Positions 33,110-40,992 of a stretch of DNA of 64,000 nt are shown here, piece after piece. Both the position numbers and the translations under genes were made by a program. Origin of the DNA: an uncultured Treponema sp. GTDB lineage: Bacteria; Spirochaetota; Spirochaetia; Treponematales; Treponemataceae. Under the pieces are notes generated by a model. It was not told where the DNA came from and searched no databases. It was given only the letters and a program-made list of their open reading frames with translations. Position 1 is the stretch's first letter; each line of letters opens with the position of its first letter. The stretch is from assembly GCA_900319625.1 (NCBI GenBank), contig ONPD01000002.1, forward strand, positions 62,001 through 126,000. Direction: 5' to 3'.

Positions 33110-33793
33110 TTAATCTCCAAAATTAAGTAGTCCCTGCTCCTTAAACTTATTAAACCGGGCTTCTTCTCTTTCAAAATAAATATGATTTTTCTCACATCCG
33201 TAAAAATCATATCCATATTCCCAAGCAGCTATACGGCTACTTCCACTTCCTAAATGGCTGTCAAATATCTTAAAACCTTTTTGTGCAAAACGGCTTAAAA
33301 GATATTTGTATAACTCAACCGGTTTTTGAGTCGGGTGGATTTTTTTTTCACAGTTATATCCAGCATTTATTAACCTGATTAATTTTGCAGGCTTGTCATA
33401 ACTGGTCCAAGCAAGTTCTATCTGTGAAAAATTTTCCCACGGCTGAACTTTATCCCATACAACGATACAACGTGTAGGATTTAAATTAAAATAATTTCCT
33501 CCCCATATAATTTGATTTTTAGATACTCTAAATAATTCTTGAAAGTAATCTTCTCCGGGTGGATTTTCATCCCAGCTACAATCTGAATTATTCAAAAATC
33601 TATTTTTAAGTTTTCCTGCGCCTCCATTTAGTCGTTTTCTTTTAGTGTAAACTCCACCACTGTAGCCGGCGCCTCTTCCCATCTTAGGCGCATTTATTCC
33701 ATAAGGTGGATCCACTATTGCTAAGTCAAAAAACTTATCAGGAATATTTTTCATATACTCCATACAATCCATATTAAAAACTTCGCTTATCAT
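33110..33793 (-). CDS. Phage DNA methyltransferase (N6-adenine or N4-cytosine)
   Basis: A 227-aa enzyme. The catalytic motif IV is DPPY (IVDPPYGINAPK, near residue 30). The AdoMet-binding motif I is near the C-terminus (IFDSHLGSGSSRIAA), so the order is beta-class. HPTQKPVELY is the conserved segment before motif I. The ATG at 33793 overlaps the large terminase stop as TAATG, so translation is coupled. No restriction enzyme is nearby, which suggests protection of phage DNA from host restriction or a regulatory role. Whether it methylates adenine or cytosine cannot be told from sequence here. Confidence 0.88.
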   Translation of the reverse strand: MISEVFNMDCMEYMKNIPDKFFDLAIVDPPYGINAPKMGRGAGYSGGVYTKRKRLNGGAGKLKNRFLNNSDCSWDENPPGEDYFQELFRVSKNQIIWGGNYFNLNPTRCIVVWDKVQPWENFSQIELAWTSYDKPAKLIRLINAGYNCEKKIHPTQKPVELYKYLLSRFAQKGFKIFDSHLGSGSSRIAAWEYGYDFYGCEKNHIYFEREEARFNKFKEQGLLNFGD

Positions 33794-35187
33794 TAAAACG
33801 GATCCCACTCCTTAGTTTGCCTTTGCGGTCTCCAGCTTCCATTTACTTTGCGTAAATGTGTAGTAGGGTGCATAACAAAGTCACTCATTACCGCATAGCG
33901 AAATTCATCGTAAACGTGGTCTTCCAACTTTGTATCTATATCCTCCGGGTGATTTGGATTAGGTGTAAGCATAGGAATTGTCCTGATAAACGCCTTGCAG
34001 GTATTAAATACCTGGAACATCGGCGTTCCGTTCTGGTCTACCGTCTGCTTAAAAATTTGATCCACCATAACAAGCCCGTTTATGCGGTCATTGTTTGCCG
34101 GAACCATATTAAATCCAACGTCTGCAAAATCCTGCATAATACACTGATTATTTTCCTCGCTCCATATTGCAGGATCCGCAACCATATCTTTAATTCCTTC
34201 AAGGCTTGCAAACTCCCACGCTTCCTGAGCAAGTACCCTAGATTCCTTTTTTACCCCAGTGTTGTATTCATCCTGCTTACAGCCGTAAAGCTCGCGATAA
34301 CGTATCAAACGTCCCTGAGAATTAACCGCATAAAAGCCGATAGAATACGGCTTAGCCCATCCCCAGTCCATCGCACAGAAGCGGAACCACATTCCCTGTT
34401 CAAGAATAAACGGTTTGCATACATGTATGTTCGGTCTAAAACTTTCCAAAACCTGTCCCTCAAATACGCTCCAGTCTCCAAAACGCAAAGCACGTGCAAT
34501 ATGACTTGGAAGGCTTAACAGCTTCTTTTCATAATCAGGGTCATTCTGCATTAACACCTGATTATCATTCAAAGTAGAAGGAATAAAGCAGGCTGTATCA
34601 CGGCTTTTTATTCCGTTTAATTCAGTTTCAATGTAGAAAATCTGATTCGGAATATGGTCATCCATAAAACGCTGCTTAATCCATCCGTGGCCGACTCCGC
34701 CCGGATTTCCCGTACCTCGTATATAACTTGGTACACCGTGCGCACTACGTAAACGTGACTTCATCATAAGCCAGCAGTAAGGCGTAGGATAATTGCCTAA
34801 CTCGTCAATTCCTACCCACGTATACTGATGTCCTATGTAATGCTTCACATCTTTCTCATTTTCCAGATAGCGCATTTTTAGCGTCGCACGATTTGGAAAA
34901 ATCCATATATTTGAGCCTTCCTTAGAGCCTTTTCCGACGAAACGTGCGCCCTGCGGTGTAAACAGTTCGTTAGCTCTATCCATAAGCTCTTCCAGCTCGT
35001 CATAGGTCTGTCGGAAAAGAATACCACGCCAAAACCGGCCGTACAGATCCGCACCCTGCATATAATCACCTATAAGCCAGTCACTTTTCCCTCCGCCGGC
35101 CGCTCCGCCGTAAAATAATTCCGTCGCCGGACACCTTAAGGCAAGCTCCTGTTTCGGCTGCGGCTTCCAGTACACTTCATAGCTCAT
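33793..35187 (-). CDS. terL: Terminase large subunit
   Basis: A 464-aa packaging ATPase and nuclease. Walker A is GGAAGGGKS (about residues 27-35). Walker B is in YTWVGIDELG (about 125-134). The nuclease acidic residues include the Asp in CAMDWGWAKP and the ED and DE pairs of EDHVYDEFRYAVMSD near the C-terminus. Length and motifs are full. It is coupled to the 71-aa gene before it (ATGA overlap) and to the methylase after it (TAATG). It pumps DNA into the procapsid through the portal. Confidence 0.95.
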   Translation of the reverse strand: MSYEVYWKPQPKQELALRCPATELFYGGAAGGGKSDWLIGDYMQGADLYGRFWRGILFRQTYDELEELMDRANELFTPQGARFVGKGSKEGSNIWIFPNRATLKMRYLENEKDVKHYIGHQYTWVGIDELGNYPTPYCWLMMKSRLRSAHGVPSYIRGTGNPGGVGHGWIKQRFMDDHIPNQIFYIETELNGIKSRDTACFIPSTLNDNQVLMQNDPDYEKKLLSLPSHIARALRFGDWSVFEGQVLESFRPNIHVCKPFILEQGMWFRFCAMDWGWAKPYSIGFYAVNSQGRLIRYRELYGCKQDEYNTGVKKESRVLAQEAWEFASLEGIKDMVADPAIWSEENNQCIMQDFADVGFNMVPANNDRINGLVMVDQIFKQTVDQNGTPMFQVFNTCKAFIRTIPMLTPNPNHPEDIDTKLEDHVYDEFRYAVMSDFVMHPTTHLRKVNGSWRPQRQTKEWDPF

Positions 35188-35399
35188 AAGCCTTTCTCCA
35201 GTGTTATAACGCCCTTAAAATGCTTCTTAAGTTTTTTGTAAACAAATTCCTTGCAATCTGAATAATGCTCACATTTATCCACCGGACGTTTCGACCAGCC
35301 AAGTTTCATGCAGCAGCGGCAGCGCCAGTAAAAAGCAAGACAATTCTGCATGATTTCCTTTTCTACCTGTATTACCCGCATATCAACCGGTTTATCCAT
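35184..35399 (-). CDS. Small Cys-rich phage protein between terminase subunits
   Basis: A 71-aa protein with cysteines in NCLAFYWRCRCCMKLGW and KCEHYSDCKEF, which could hold a zinc ion. The ATG at 35399 follows AAGGGGAA; a TTG six bases earlier is less likely. Its stop overlaps the large terminase start (ATGA). Function unknown; position suggests packaging or regulation. Confidence 0.65.
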   Translation of the reverse strand: MDKPVDMRVIQVEKEIMQNCLAFYWRCRCCMKLGWSKRPVDKCEHYSDCKEFVYKKLKKHFKGVITLEKGL

Positions 35400-35431
35400 A
35401 CGCAAATTCCCCTTAGAGCTACCAAAGTACG

Positions 35432-36034
35432 CTAATCCTTGCAGTCTTTCTCAGCAAGTTTGTTCCATTCTTCAACCGAAGCCGATTTAGGCACCATCTC
35501 AATAACTTTCAGCTTTTCTTCCACCAGCACTTCCGGCTTAATCAGGTTCAGATAGCGCAGGTACATCTGCATGTATTTTGACCTGTCTACAAGTTCGATT
35601 TTCAGCCCGAACTTTGTCGGCTCTATGCTCTTTATACACTTCGCTTTCTCTCCCAGCTGTGACAAGTCTTTTACCGTCAACGTGCCGTTGGCCTTTACAA
35701 TCTCCGCAGGGTTGAAGTCCGCAAGAAGCATTAAATCCTTAAGAAGCTTGTAGCCGTTCTTCTCGTCCAGGTCAGCCTGACTTTCCCTCAAGAGTTTTGC
35801 AACTGCAATCTTGATGTGTTCACGGCTCATAAGTCGGCTAGAACAGGCTTCGCAAACTTCGTTACTCCGCTCTTTAATCTTCCCGGTTCTCTTGTCGCGC
35901 TCCTTGTAGACCGCCTTGTAACTTGCCGTCGCGTTCAGGAAGGTAAGGTCATCGGTACAGAAATGCAGCACAAAAAGCCTTTCTTTGTGTTTCAATTCTA
36001 CATCCCATGTCTTTTCTTCTTCCTGCTGCAACAT
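35432..36034 (-). CDS. Terminase small subunit (probable)
   Basis: A 200-aa protein. The N-terminal half contains LTFLNATASYKAVY, resembling the NATxA...AGY DNA-binding core of small terminases. The middle and C-terminal part (LLADFNPAEIVKANGTLTVKDLSQLG, SKYMQMYLRYLNLIKPE) fits the small-subunit family. It lies two genes upstream of the large subunit. It would recognise the packaging site. The ribosome site is weak and the call is moderate. Confidence 0.7.
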   Translation of the reverse strand: MLQQEEEKTWDVELKHKERLFVLHFCTDDLTFLNATASYKAVYKERDKRTGKIKERSNEVCEACSSRLMSREHIKIAVAKLLRESQADLDEKNGYKLLKDLMLLADFNPAEIVKANGTLTVKDLSQLGEKAKCIKSIEPTKFGLKIELVDRSKYMQMYLRYLNLIKPEVLVEEKLKVIEMVPKSASVEEWNKLAEKDCKD

Positions 36035-36051
36035 CCTTTACTTACCGCCTC

Positions 36052-37518
36052 TTAAAATATATCGCCCACGTTTTCGCTGGATTCTTCCAGCCCCCTCGCT
36101 TCGCGCTGCTCCTTTGCCTTAGCCGCAAGAAGCTTCGCAACGTGCGCCGGGTCATCCGGGCTTATATTATATTTTAGGAGTTCAGCTTCGCTTTCGTCAT
36201 AAACGGCCTTACGGTCCGCTTCCGCTTCTTTCTGTGCCTGCATTTCCGCCCTGATAAACTGATTATCAGCTTGTTTTGCTGCAAGTATCTTCCCAGCATA
36301 CTGCATTAAACACTGCCAGGCGTGCGGTTTAATCATTTCAGAAGGCAATAGGGAAATGTCTTTCCAGTACGGATTGCGCTTGCCTTCGTGCATTCGCTTA
36401 AACTCGGTGCATATAACACTGGCCACGGCTTCCGGCGTGTTCACATCATCACTCACTTTTAAGATCTTAGCGTTAAGAGTTTTGATAGCAGCAGCGGCCT
36501 GACTTGCGTTATACCCATAGCAATTCTTAGCAAAAAACTCATTCAGATAGCCCGAAACGTCCTCGCACTCTATACTTTCATTACCTGAGTTTGCAATCGA
36601 CAATGCCTGCTCCGCAAGCTCATCAAGATTACCCGTACAGTCAGATTCCGTCTCTGTCTTTGTTTGAGTCTCTTCTGTCTGTTCTCCTGAATCTTTTCCG
36701 GCCCACGGCTGATGTTTCTGTTCGCAATTTTGCGTAGCCGGACTGTCAAAAGGTCCGGCGGAGCAAAATTGCTCTTTCTCAGTCTTATCTTTCTCTTCTT
36801 GTGTGTGTGTTTCTTTCTTACTCTTATCTAAAATTTCTTTCTTTCTTTCTGTCTCCTCGCCGTTGACGACATTTTTTTTGTTTTTGTCGTCAAAAATATT
36901 TTTGGCGACATTTTTTGCAATTTTGTCATTTTCGGGGCAAAAAAAATCGTCGCGCTGCGCCATTTCCTGCGCATTGCTGCCGGAGCTTTTCGGGGCTTCG
37001 TTCTGTCGCTCTTCCGTCTGCTCGCAGGCGGTTGTTTCGTCCGGTCGCATTGAACCGGTTGGAAAGTCCGCCGTTACGGCCTGTTCTTTTTCCTCTGTCA
37101 TTTCAAAATCTTTTACTTCAAAATCTGCGGTTATAGCCTGCTGTTTTGATTCAATCATTTTCAAAACAATCTGGCGCCGCTGTTCCATAGTACGCGGAGG
37201 GTCTTTTGCGTTGTATTCCCAGTTGCAGAATCCGCATATAAAACTGTCTTCGCGCACCCTGTAAATAATGCGCCTTTTACGGAGCATATTTGCAATCTTA
37301 AAAACAATAGACGGCTTATCAACGCGCATAAGCTGCGCAAAAATTACGCCGTCATCCAGGTCAAACATACCGTCTTCATCCGCTTTCCTGAGCGCAGTTA
37401 TATAGAACATATAAGGCGCAAAAGCATATTCGGGTGGTAACTGTTTTTCTACATTAAAAAAATCCTCGTCTGTCAGTAAGTCAGTCGGGAGTTTTTTCCA
37501 AGCCGCCGTGTTAAGCAT
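36052..37518 (-). CDS. Putative phage replication initiation / replisome-organiser protein
   Basis: A 488-aa protein in three parts. Residues 1-110 resemble a winged-helix replication domain (WKKLPTDLLTDEDFF...LRKADEDGMF). Residues 110-310 are an acidic, Glu/Gln/Thr-rich disordered linker. Residues 315-488 are a helical C-terminal domain (SGYLNEFFAKNCYGYNASQAAAAIK). This plan resembles phage O/DnaD-type initiators that load the host helicase. AAGGAA lies upstream of the ATG. No helicase, primase or polymerase gene is in the window, so the phage would rely on host replication or genes outside. Confidence 0.5.
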   Translation of the reverse strand: MLNTAAWKKLPTDLLTDEDFFNVEKQLPPEYAFAPYMFYITALRKADEDGMFDLDDGVIFAQLMRVDKPSIVFKIANMLRKRRIIYRVREDSFICGFCNWEYNAKDPPRTMEQRRQIVLKMIESKQQAITADFEVKDFEMTEEKEQAVTADFPTGSMRPDETTACEQTEERQNEAPKSSGSNAQEMAQRDDFFCPENDKIAKNVAKNIFDDKNKKNVVNGEETERKKEILDKSKKETHTQEEKDKTEKEQFCSAGPFDSPATQNCEQKHQPWAGKDSGEQTEETQTKTETESDCTGNLDELAEQALSIANSGNESIECEDVSGYLNEFFAKNCYGYNASQAAAAIKTLNAKILKVSDDVNTPEAVASVICTEFKRMHEGKRNPYWKDISLLPSEMIKPHAWQCLMQYAGKILAAKQADNQFIRAEMQAQKEAEADRKAVYDESEAELLKYNISPDDPAHVAKLLAAKAKEQREARGLEESSENVGDIF

Positions 37519-37533
37519 TTTTTTTTTAATTCC

Positions 37534-37893
37534 TTAAAAACTGTTGATTTTATCTAAAACTTCATGATTGATTCCGTCACCGTAATCTTCCTCGTCATAA
37601 AGTTTGTAAAGTCCTCTTGAAACTTCATAAACCGGGTAGTGGAGAGATAAAGTTGTTATCACCTGAGCAACCCCGTAGTGACTTACGCCGCTTAATTCTT
37701 CGATCTGCGAAAATGTCAAAGGGTGCTTCTGCATTTCTGCGAAAATAAGGTTGTAATCAACTTTTTTTTTCCGGGGCTTTTTTTCCACCTCGAAGCTGAA
37801 ATCAAACTCCTGCTGATACCAGCGCTTTTTTTCCACCTCGAAGCTGAAATCAAACTCCTGCTGATACCAGCGCTTTTCTCCCACCTCTCCCAT
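37534..37893 (-). CDS. Winged-helix protein with a duplicated 16-residue segment
   Basis: A 119-aa protein. The first 40 residues contain two perfect tandem copies of a 16-residue unit (KRWYQQEFDFSFEVEK), and the C-terminal part (residues 48-110) is a small winged-helix DNA-binding domain (LTFSQIEELSGVSHYGVAQVITTL). It lies among the early or accessory genes and may regulate phage transcription. The duplication is exact at the DNA level (48-bp period), so it is recent or under active slippage. No clear ribosome site was seen. Confidence 0.6.
   Translation of the reverse strand: MGEVGEKRWYQQEFDFSFEVEKKRWYQQEFDFSFEVEKKPRKKKVDYNLIFAEMQKHPLTFSQIEELSGVSHYGVAQVITTLSLHYPVYEVSRGLYKLYDEEDYGDGINHEVLDKINSF
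37776..37877. repeat. 48-bp tandem duplication inside a coding region
   Basis: Just over two perfect copies of a 48-bp unit, in frame (16 codons). The copies match at an offset of 48 from 37776 to 37877 and break at the T-run ends. The unit has a run of seven Ts, which favours slippage. Confidence 0.9.
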
Positions 37894-37896
37894 AGA

Positions 37897-38340
37897 CTAC
37901 ATCGGTAAATCCTGCTGTGCGCGTTCTCCTTCAAGATAGTTCAGACACCTTTGCTGTAACTCACTTATGTTTTTGTAAACATTTACCAAAGCATTTTCTT
38001 CTTCGTCCTCTTCCGTAATTTTCAGATAAGCATCACCCTTAAGAAGTGAAATTCCTACACCCGCGTACTGCGCGTTAAACTTTGTCTGGAATGTAAGCTT
38101 TACAGATTGTTTTTCAGTGTTTGCAAAAGTAATGCTGTCAACAATAAAAACTGTCTGCTTTTCTCCGTCAAAGCCCAGGTAAGAGTTAAGGTTTTCCCTA
38201 AGCTTCTGTAAGTTTTCCCGGAAAGGCTTGTTGAATTCCTCATTGCTCTCAAGAAGTTTTCCATCGTTTCCTTCGGAATACTTGATTGAAATAAGAAACG
38301 TCTTTTTAAAAGTAACCTTGTTTACGATTTTTTCTGCCAT
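37897..38340 (-). CDS. Uncharacterised phage protein
   Basis: A 147-aa alpha/beta protein with Lys/Glu-rich strands and no membrane segment. ATG 38340 follows GGGGGAA; a longer reading from 38409 overlaps the PcfJ-like gene and is rejected. It lies between the PcfJ-like gene and the winged-helix gene, perhaps as a single-stranded-DNA-binding or annealing-type early protein, but I see no defining motif. Confidence 0.55.
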   Translation of the reverse strand: MAEKIVNKVTFKKTFLISIKYSEGNDGKLLESNEEFNKPFRENLQKLRENLNSYLGFDGEKQTVFIVDSITFANTEKQSVKLTFQTKFNAQYAGVGISLLKGDAYLKITEEDEEENALVNVYKNISELQQRCLNYLEGERAQQDLPM

Positions 38341-38357
38341 AGTTCCCCCTGATATTT

Positions 38358-39614
38358 TTAAGCTGATTTTTTCATGCTGAATAATTCTTCCGGAATGTCT
38401 GAAAGCCATGTGTTAAAAGCATTCTTGACTTCTTCGCTCGGTAAACAGTTTTTCCGGTCAAGCTCGTTTGCGTAAAACTGGCCGATTTTCTTTTTTTCAA
38501 AAATTTCAGCAGTTGCAACCGGCTCTGAATCTTTTTGAATGAAAACAATAATTTCTTTTTCAGCAGCCATTTTTTTATAATAGCCCGCTGCACAAATGCA
38601 CTGATTCAATGCTTTAGCGTGCCTCTCCCATTCGTTCATTTCAGAAGAAACAAAAATCTCAAATCCGTCTATCTTTTTTGAGAATTCACTAAAACGACCC
38701 GCTATCTTTTTTAAATCTTCAAATGTTTTAGATTCTATTTCTTTCTGTTTTGCCAGTGCGGCAAGCCTTTTAGCTTCCCTTATATTGTTTACTTCTCTCA
38801 CAACCTTATTATGAGCTTTATTAAGGTCTTTAGGGAATTTCCAGTAAGGGTCCTTCATGTTTTTTCCGGCTTCTTTCGCCATGCGGTAGTAATCGCAGTA
38901 GTGTTCATATATTAAAAATTTATGATGATGTACCAGAGTATCACTTTTTATTACACCTTCTAAATATCTGAAAATCGGATAAGAAATTCCGACATATACA
39001 CCGATTTCATGCTGAAAGTCTTTCCACTCTTTGTAATTTTCCTCACAAAATCCGTACTTTTCGTAAAATTTCAGCTTCTCAAATGTAACGGAATTGTCCT
39101 TACATTTTTTCATAATTGCCAGATACTTCTGCTTCTTACTTTTTGAAAGTTTCAAAAAAGCCCTGTTGTATGCCAGGTTAAAATAAGAACCAGCAAGAAG
39201 GAATTCAATGTCAGGATATTTTTTCCAAAGAGAAAATGTTTTCATCAAGGATTCTGTAGTTTTTGGAGTATACTTTTTAAGACAGTATGAGAAATTCGGG
39301 TATCGGCTTACTATCAGGTCTGAAAGCCTTCTTACATTTAATTCCCTCATACCTTCTCTAAGGTCACAAGGCATAAAAATACTGCAGGATTGTTTCAGCT
39401 CAAACCATTTTTCTTTTTCAACTCCATCTTCTCCTGGAATACTCATAAGCCAGCCGCAGCCATAAATGCAGTCATAATTCCTTACAAATTTCTGTCCTAA
39501 GTCGTTCTCTTTAAAAATTGCTACGGCAACACCTTTCCAAAATCCTTTTACAAGTCTTGTTACAATTCCTTTTTCAATAAAGAATAATTCTTCAAAATGT
39601 TCAGCTCTGTGCAT
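38358..39614 (-). CDS. PcfJ-like protein
   Basis: A 418-aa protein. It contains HHHKFLIYEHYCDYYRMAKE and YWKFPKDLNKAHNKV in the middle. Its C-terminal half has LNQCICAAGYYKKMA, then a beta segment (EIIVFIQKDSEPVATAEIF) and FYANELDRKNCLPSEE, the layout of the PcfJ family. PcfJ was first named in the conjugative plasmid pCF10 and is found with PcfK in many mobile elements; its biochemical role is not settled. It follows the PcfK-like gene by three bases and so forms a pair with it. Confidence 0.75.
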   Translation of the reverse strand: MHRAEHFEELFFIEKGIVTRLVKGFWKGVAVAIFKENDLGQKFVRNYDCIYGCGWLMSIPGEDGVEKEKWFELKQSCSIFMPCDLREGMRELNVRRLSDLIVSRYPNFSYCLKKYTPKTTESLMKTFSLWKKYPDIEFLLAGSYFNLAYNRAFLKLSKSKKQKYLAIMKKCKDNSVTFEKLKFYEKYGFCEENYKEWKDFQHEIGVYVGISYPIFRYLEGVIKSDTLVHHHKFLIYEHYCDYYRMAKEAGKNMKDPYWKFPKDLNKAHNKVVREVNNIREAKRLAALAKQKEIESKTFEDLKKIAGRFSEFSKKIDGFEIFVSSEMNEWERHAKALNQCICAAGYYKKMAAEKEIIVFIQKDSEPVATAEIFEKKKIGQFYANELDRKNCLPSEEVKNAFNTWLSDIPEELFSMKKSA

Positions 39615-39617
39615 TTC

Positions 39618-40142
39618 TTAATCCCCCATAAAATCAAACAGTAAGCCGTTGCCGTCCTTGTCGTATTTCACAGGCTCTTCATTTTTTACAAGAATTTCAT
39701 CCTCTCCACCTTCCGTTTCCTGATTGTCGCATGGCTCTGTTTTTTCTCCGGAAATTTCTTCCTTTATGTCTTTTTCCATCTGTTCGCAAACTTCCGAAGC
39801 GCCTTTGCTTTCCGTAATGTCTGCTACCGGCTCATTTTCATCTTCCGGATTCTTCTGTTTTTCTGATTTCTGCTTAGGAAGAATTTCAAGGAAATAATCG
39901 CGTGCCATCTTAAAAACAAGCTCACTATCCAAAACAACATGATTACCGCCGCCAGACCTCATATTTTTCGCACAGTTCACAATGAAGTTATAGCACTCAT
40001 CCATTTTGTCAGCCTTATAGGCTTCTTTAATTGCTGCGTCCTTACTGCAAAGCTCTTCTAAATAATTCTGAATACATGTTTTTTGATTTGTGACAACCTG
40101 TCCGAACTGTTTAATATATTTTTTGTAGTCTTTATCTGTCAT
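39618..40142 (-). CDS. PcfK-like protein
   Basis: A 174-aa protein. Residues 1-95 are helical with FIVNCAKNMRSGGGNHVVLDSE and VFKMARDYFLEI, resembling the PcfK family. Residues 95-174 are acidic and Glu/Asp-rich, a likely disordered tail ending in LLFDFMGD. It overlaps the upstream small gene by about 11 bases and precedes the PcfJ-like gene directly. The two are usually found together, which supports both calls. Confidence 0.65.
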   Translation of the reverse strand: MTDKDYKKYIKQFGQVVTNQKTCIQNYLEELCSKDAAIKEAYKADKMDECYNFIVNCAKNMRSGGGNHVVLDSELVFKMARDYFLEILPKQKSEKQKNPEDENEPVADITESKGASEVCEQMEKDIKEEISGEKTEPCDNQETEGGEDEILVKNEEPVKYDKDGNGLLFDFMGD

Positions 40143-40401
40143 GATTTATCCCAGCCTTTTCTTTTGTTGCTTCAAGTTCTTTGTTTTCTACAAATGACCT
40201 AAGTATTTTTAAATTTCCATAATCACGTGAAGAAGTCTTTTCTTCTGCCTTTGCGGCGCTTAGTTCTTCGCTTCGCTGGTGATAGCCACGTGCGGCATGA
40301 TAGTAAATGTTTGCAAGTGAATGGTTTTTAAGTTTGCGTAAAGCTGCTTCTGCACGCTGGCACAAGTATTCCATCTCAAGGTAAAAGTTATAATTCGTCA
40401 T
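40132..40401 (-). CDS. Small early phage protein
   Basis: An 89-aa helical, charged protein (ALRKLKNHSLANIYYHAARGY). It is the first gene of the minus-strand block: AGGAG lies shortly upstream of ATG 40401. No family is recognised. Its place at the right end suggests an early or regulatory role. Confidence 0.6.
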   Translation of the reverse strand: MTNYNFYLEMEYLCQRAEAALRKLKNHSLANIYYHAARGYHQRSEELSAAKAEEKTSSRDYGNLKILRSFVENKELEATKEKAGINHDR

Positions 40402-40671
40402 AGTCCTAAAACTCCTATAAAAGACTGCCTGTCACATATCATCTGGAACAACAGCGCATAGATTTATCCGAGTAAACGCCGTCTTTCATATATGCCGCCG
40501 CATCAGGCTTAGGCTGCCGCTTTCCCCCGCAAGGTTTCCGACGAACCTTCCCTGCGATTTCCCGCGACATTTCCCCAAAGGAGAATTTGTAAAAATATCC
40601 CTCTTTCGAGGTTTTATATTTTCACTCCATACGGAGTTACTTGCCGATTTATAACTTTTTACCTTTCGGGT
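40402..40671. other. Gene-free stretch with clustered small hairpins near the phage-host junction
   Basis: No convincing gene. Several short hairpins lie in close order: AAGGTT/AACCTT at about 40530-40550, CTC/GAG with a TTTC loop, CTCC/GGAG with an ATAC loop, and TTTTTACC/GGTAAAAA at about 40655-40676. The stretch may hold a structured RNA or attachment-site sequence. A 78-aa minus-strand frame here runs through the adjacent terminator and is not supported. Confidence 0.4.
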
Positions 40672-40714
40672 AAAAAAAAACCGCGTCATCTGCCATCTTG
40701 ACAACGCGGTTTTT
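40672..40714. terminator. Bidirectional rho-independent terminator
   Basis: An 11-bp stem (AAAAACCGCGT/ACGCGGTTTTT, arms 40676-40686 and 40704-40714) with T-runs available on both strands. It insulates the phage block from the host genes. Confidence 0.85.
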
Positions 40715-40906
40715 CGATCCACTACAAAGCAAATCAGAAAGATGGCAAATCTGATTAACTCTGAACCACAAAAAGAACATTCGACATATTCCCTTTGTGA
40801 AGTTAATTCGAGATTACCACTCTTTAACTACACTCCGCCCTTTTCTATCTTGAAAAATTCTTCTATAAAAGTTAATCTATGTAATTAAAATTAGATAAGT
40901 AAAGCT

Positions 40907-40934
40907 AAAAAATTGCTGCATCGCAATTTTTTTT
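40907..40934. terminator. Bidirectional terminator upstream of phosphofructokinase
   Basis: A 10-bp stem (AAAAAATTGC/GCAATTTTTT) with a six-base loop and T-runs on both sides, 59 bases before the phosphofructokinase start. The stretch from 40715 to 40906 shows no gene. Confidence 0.7.
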
Positions 40935-40992
40935 AACGCTTTGCTATAGAACACCGGCGGCTCTGACCGGCCGCCTTACACAGGAGTAGGCT

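Larger units (their letters stand above)
1..40401 (-). mobile_element. Podovirus-type prophage (BPP-1/T7-like), left end outside window
   Basis: A continuous minus-strand block of phage genes: terminase subunits, portal, scaffold, capsid, cement, adaptor, nozzle, ejection proteins, tail fibre, diversified tail protein and lysis genes. The Bbp19-like and Bbp16-like proteins plus a diversified tail fibre match the Bordetella phage BPP-1 plan, and the connector/adaptor/nozzle/ejection set is the T7-type short-tail plan. No integrase, excisionase or CI-type repressor is seen, so part of the element must lie left of base 1 if it is an active prophage. The right edge is not sharp: the last phage gene starts at 40401 and the first host gene starts at 40993. 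No att repeat can be assigned from this window alone. Confidence 0.93.

Noticed and set aside
40486..40722. 78-aa minus-strand open frame near the phage-host junction
   Set aside because: It runs through the strong terminator at 40672-40714, has no ribosome site and its composition is not protein-like.
40402..40992. tRNA gene as the phage attachment site
   Set aside because: No cloverleaf or tRNA 3' end was recognised in this stretch.
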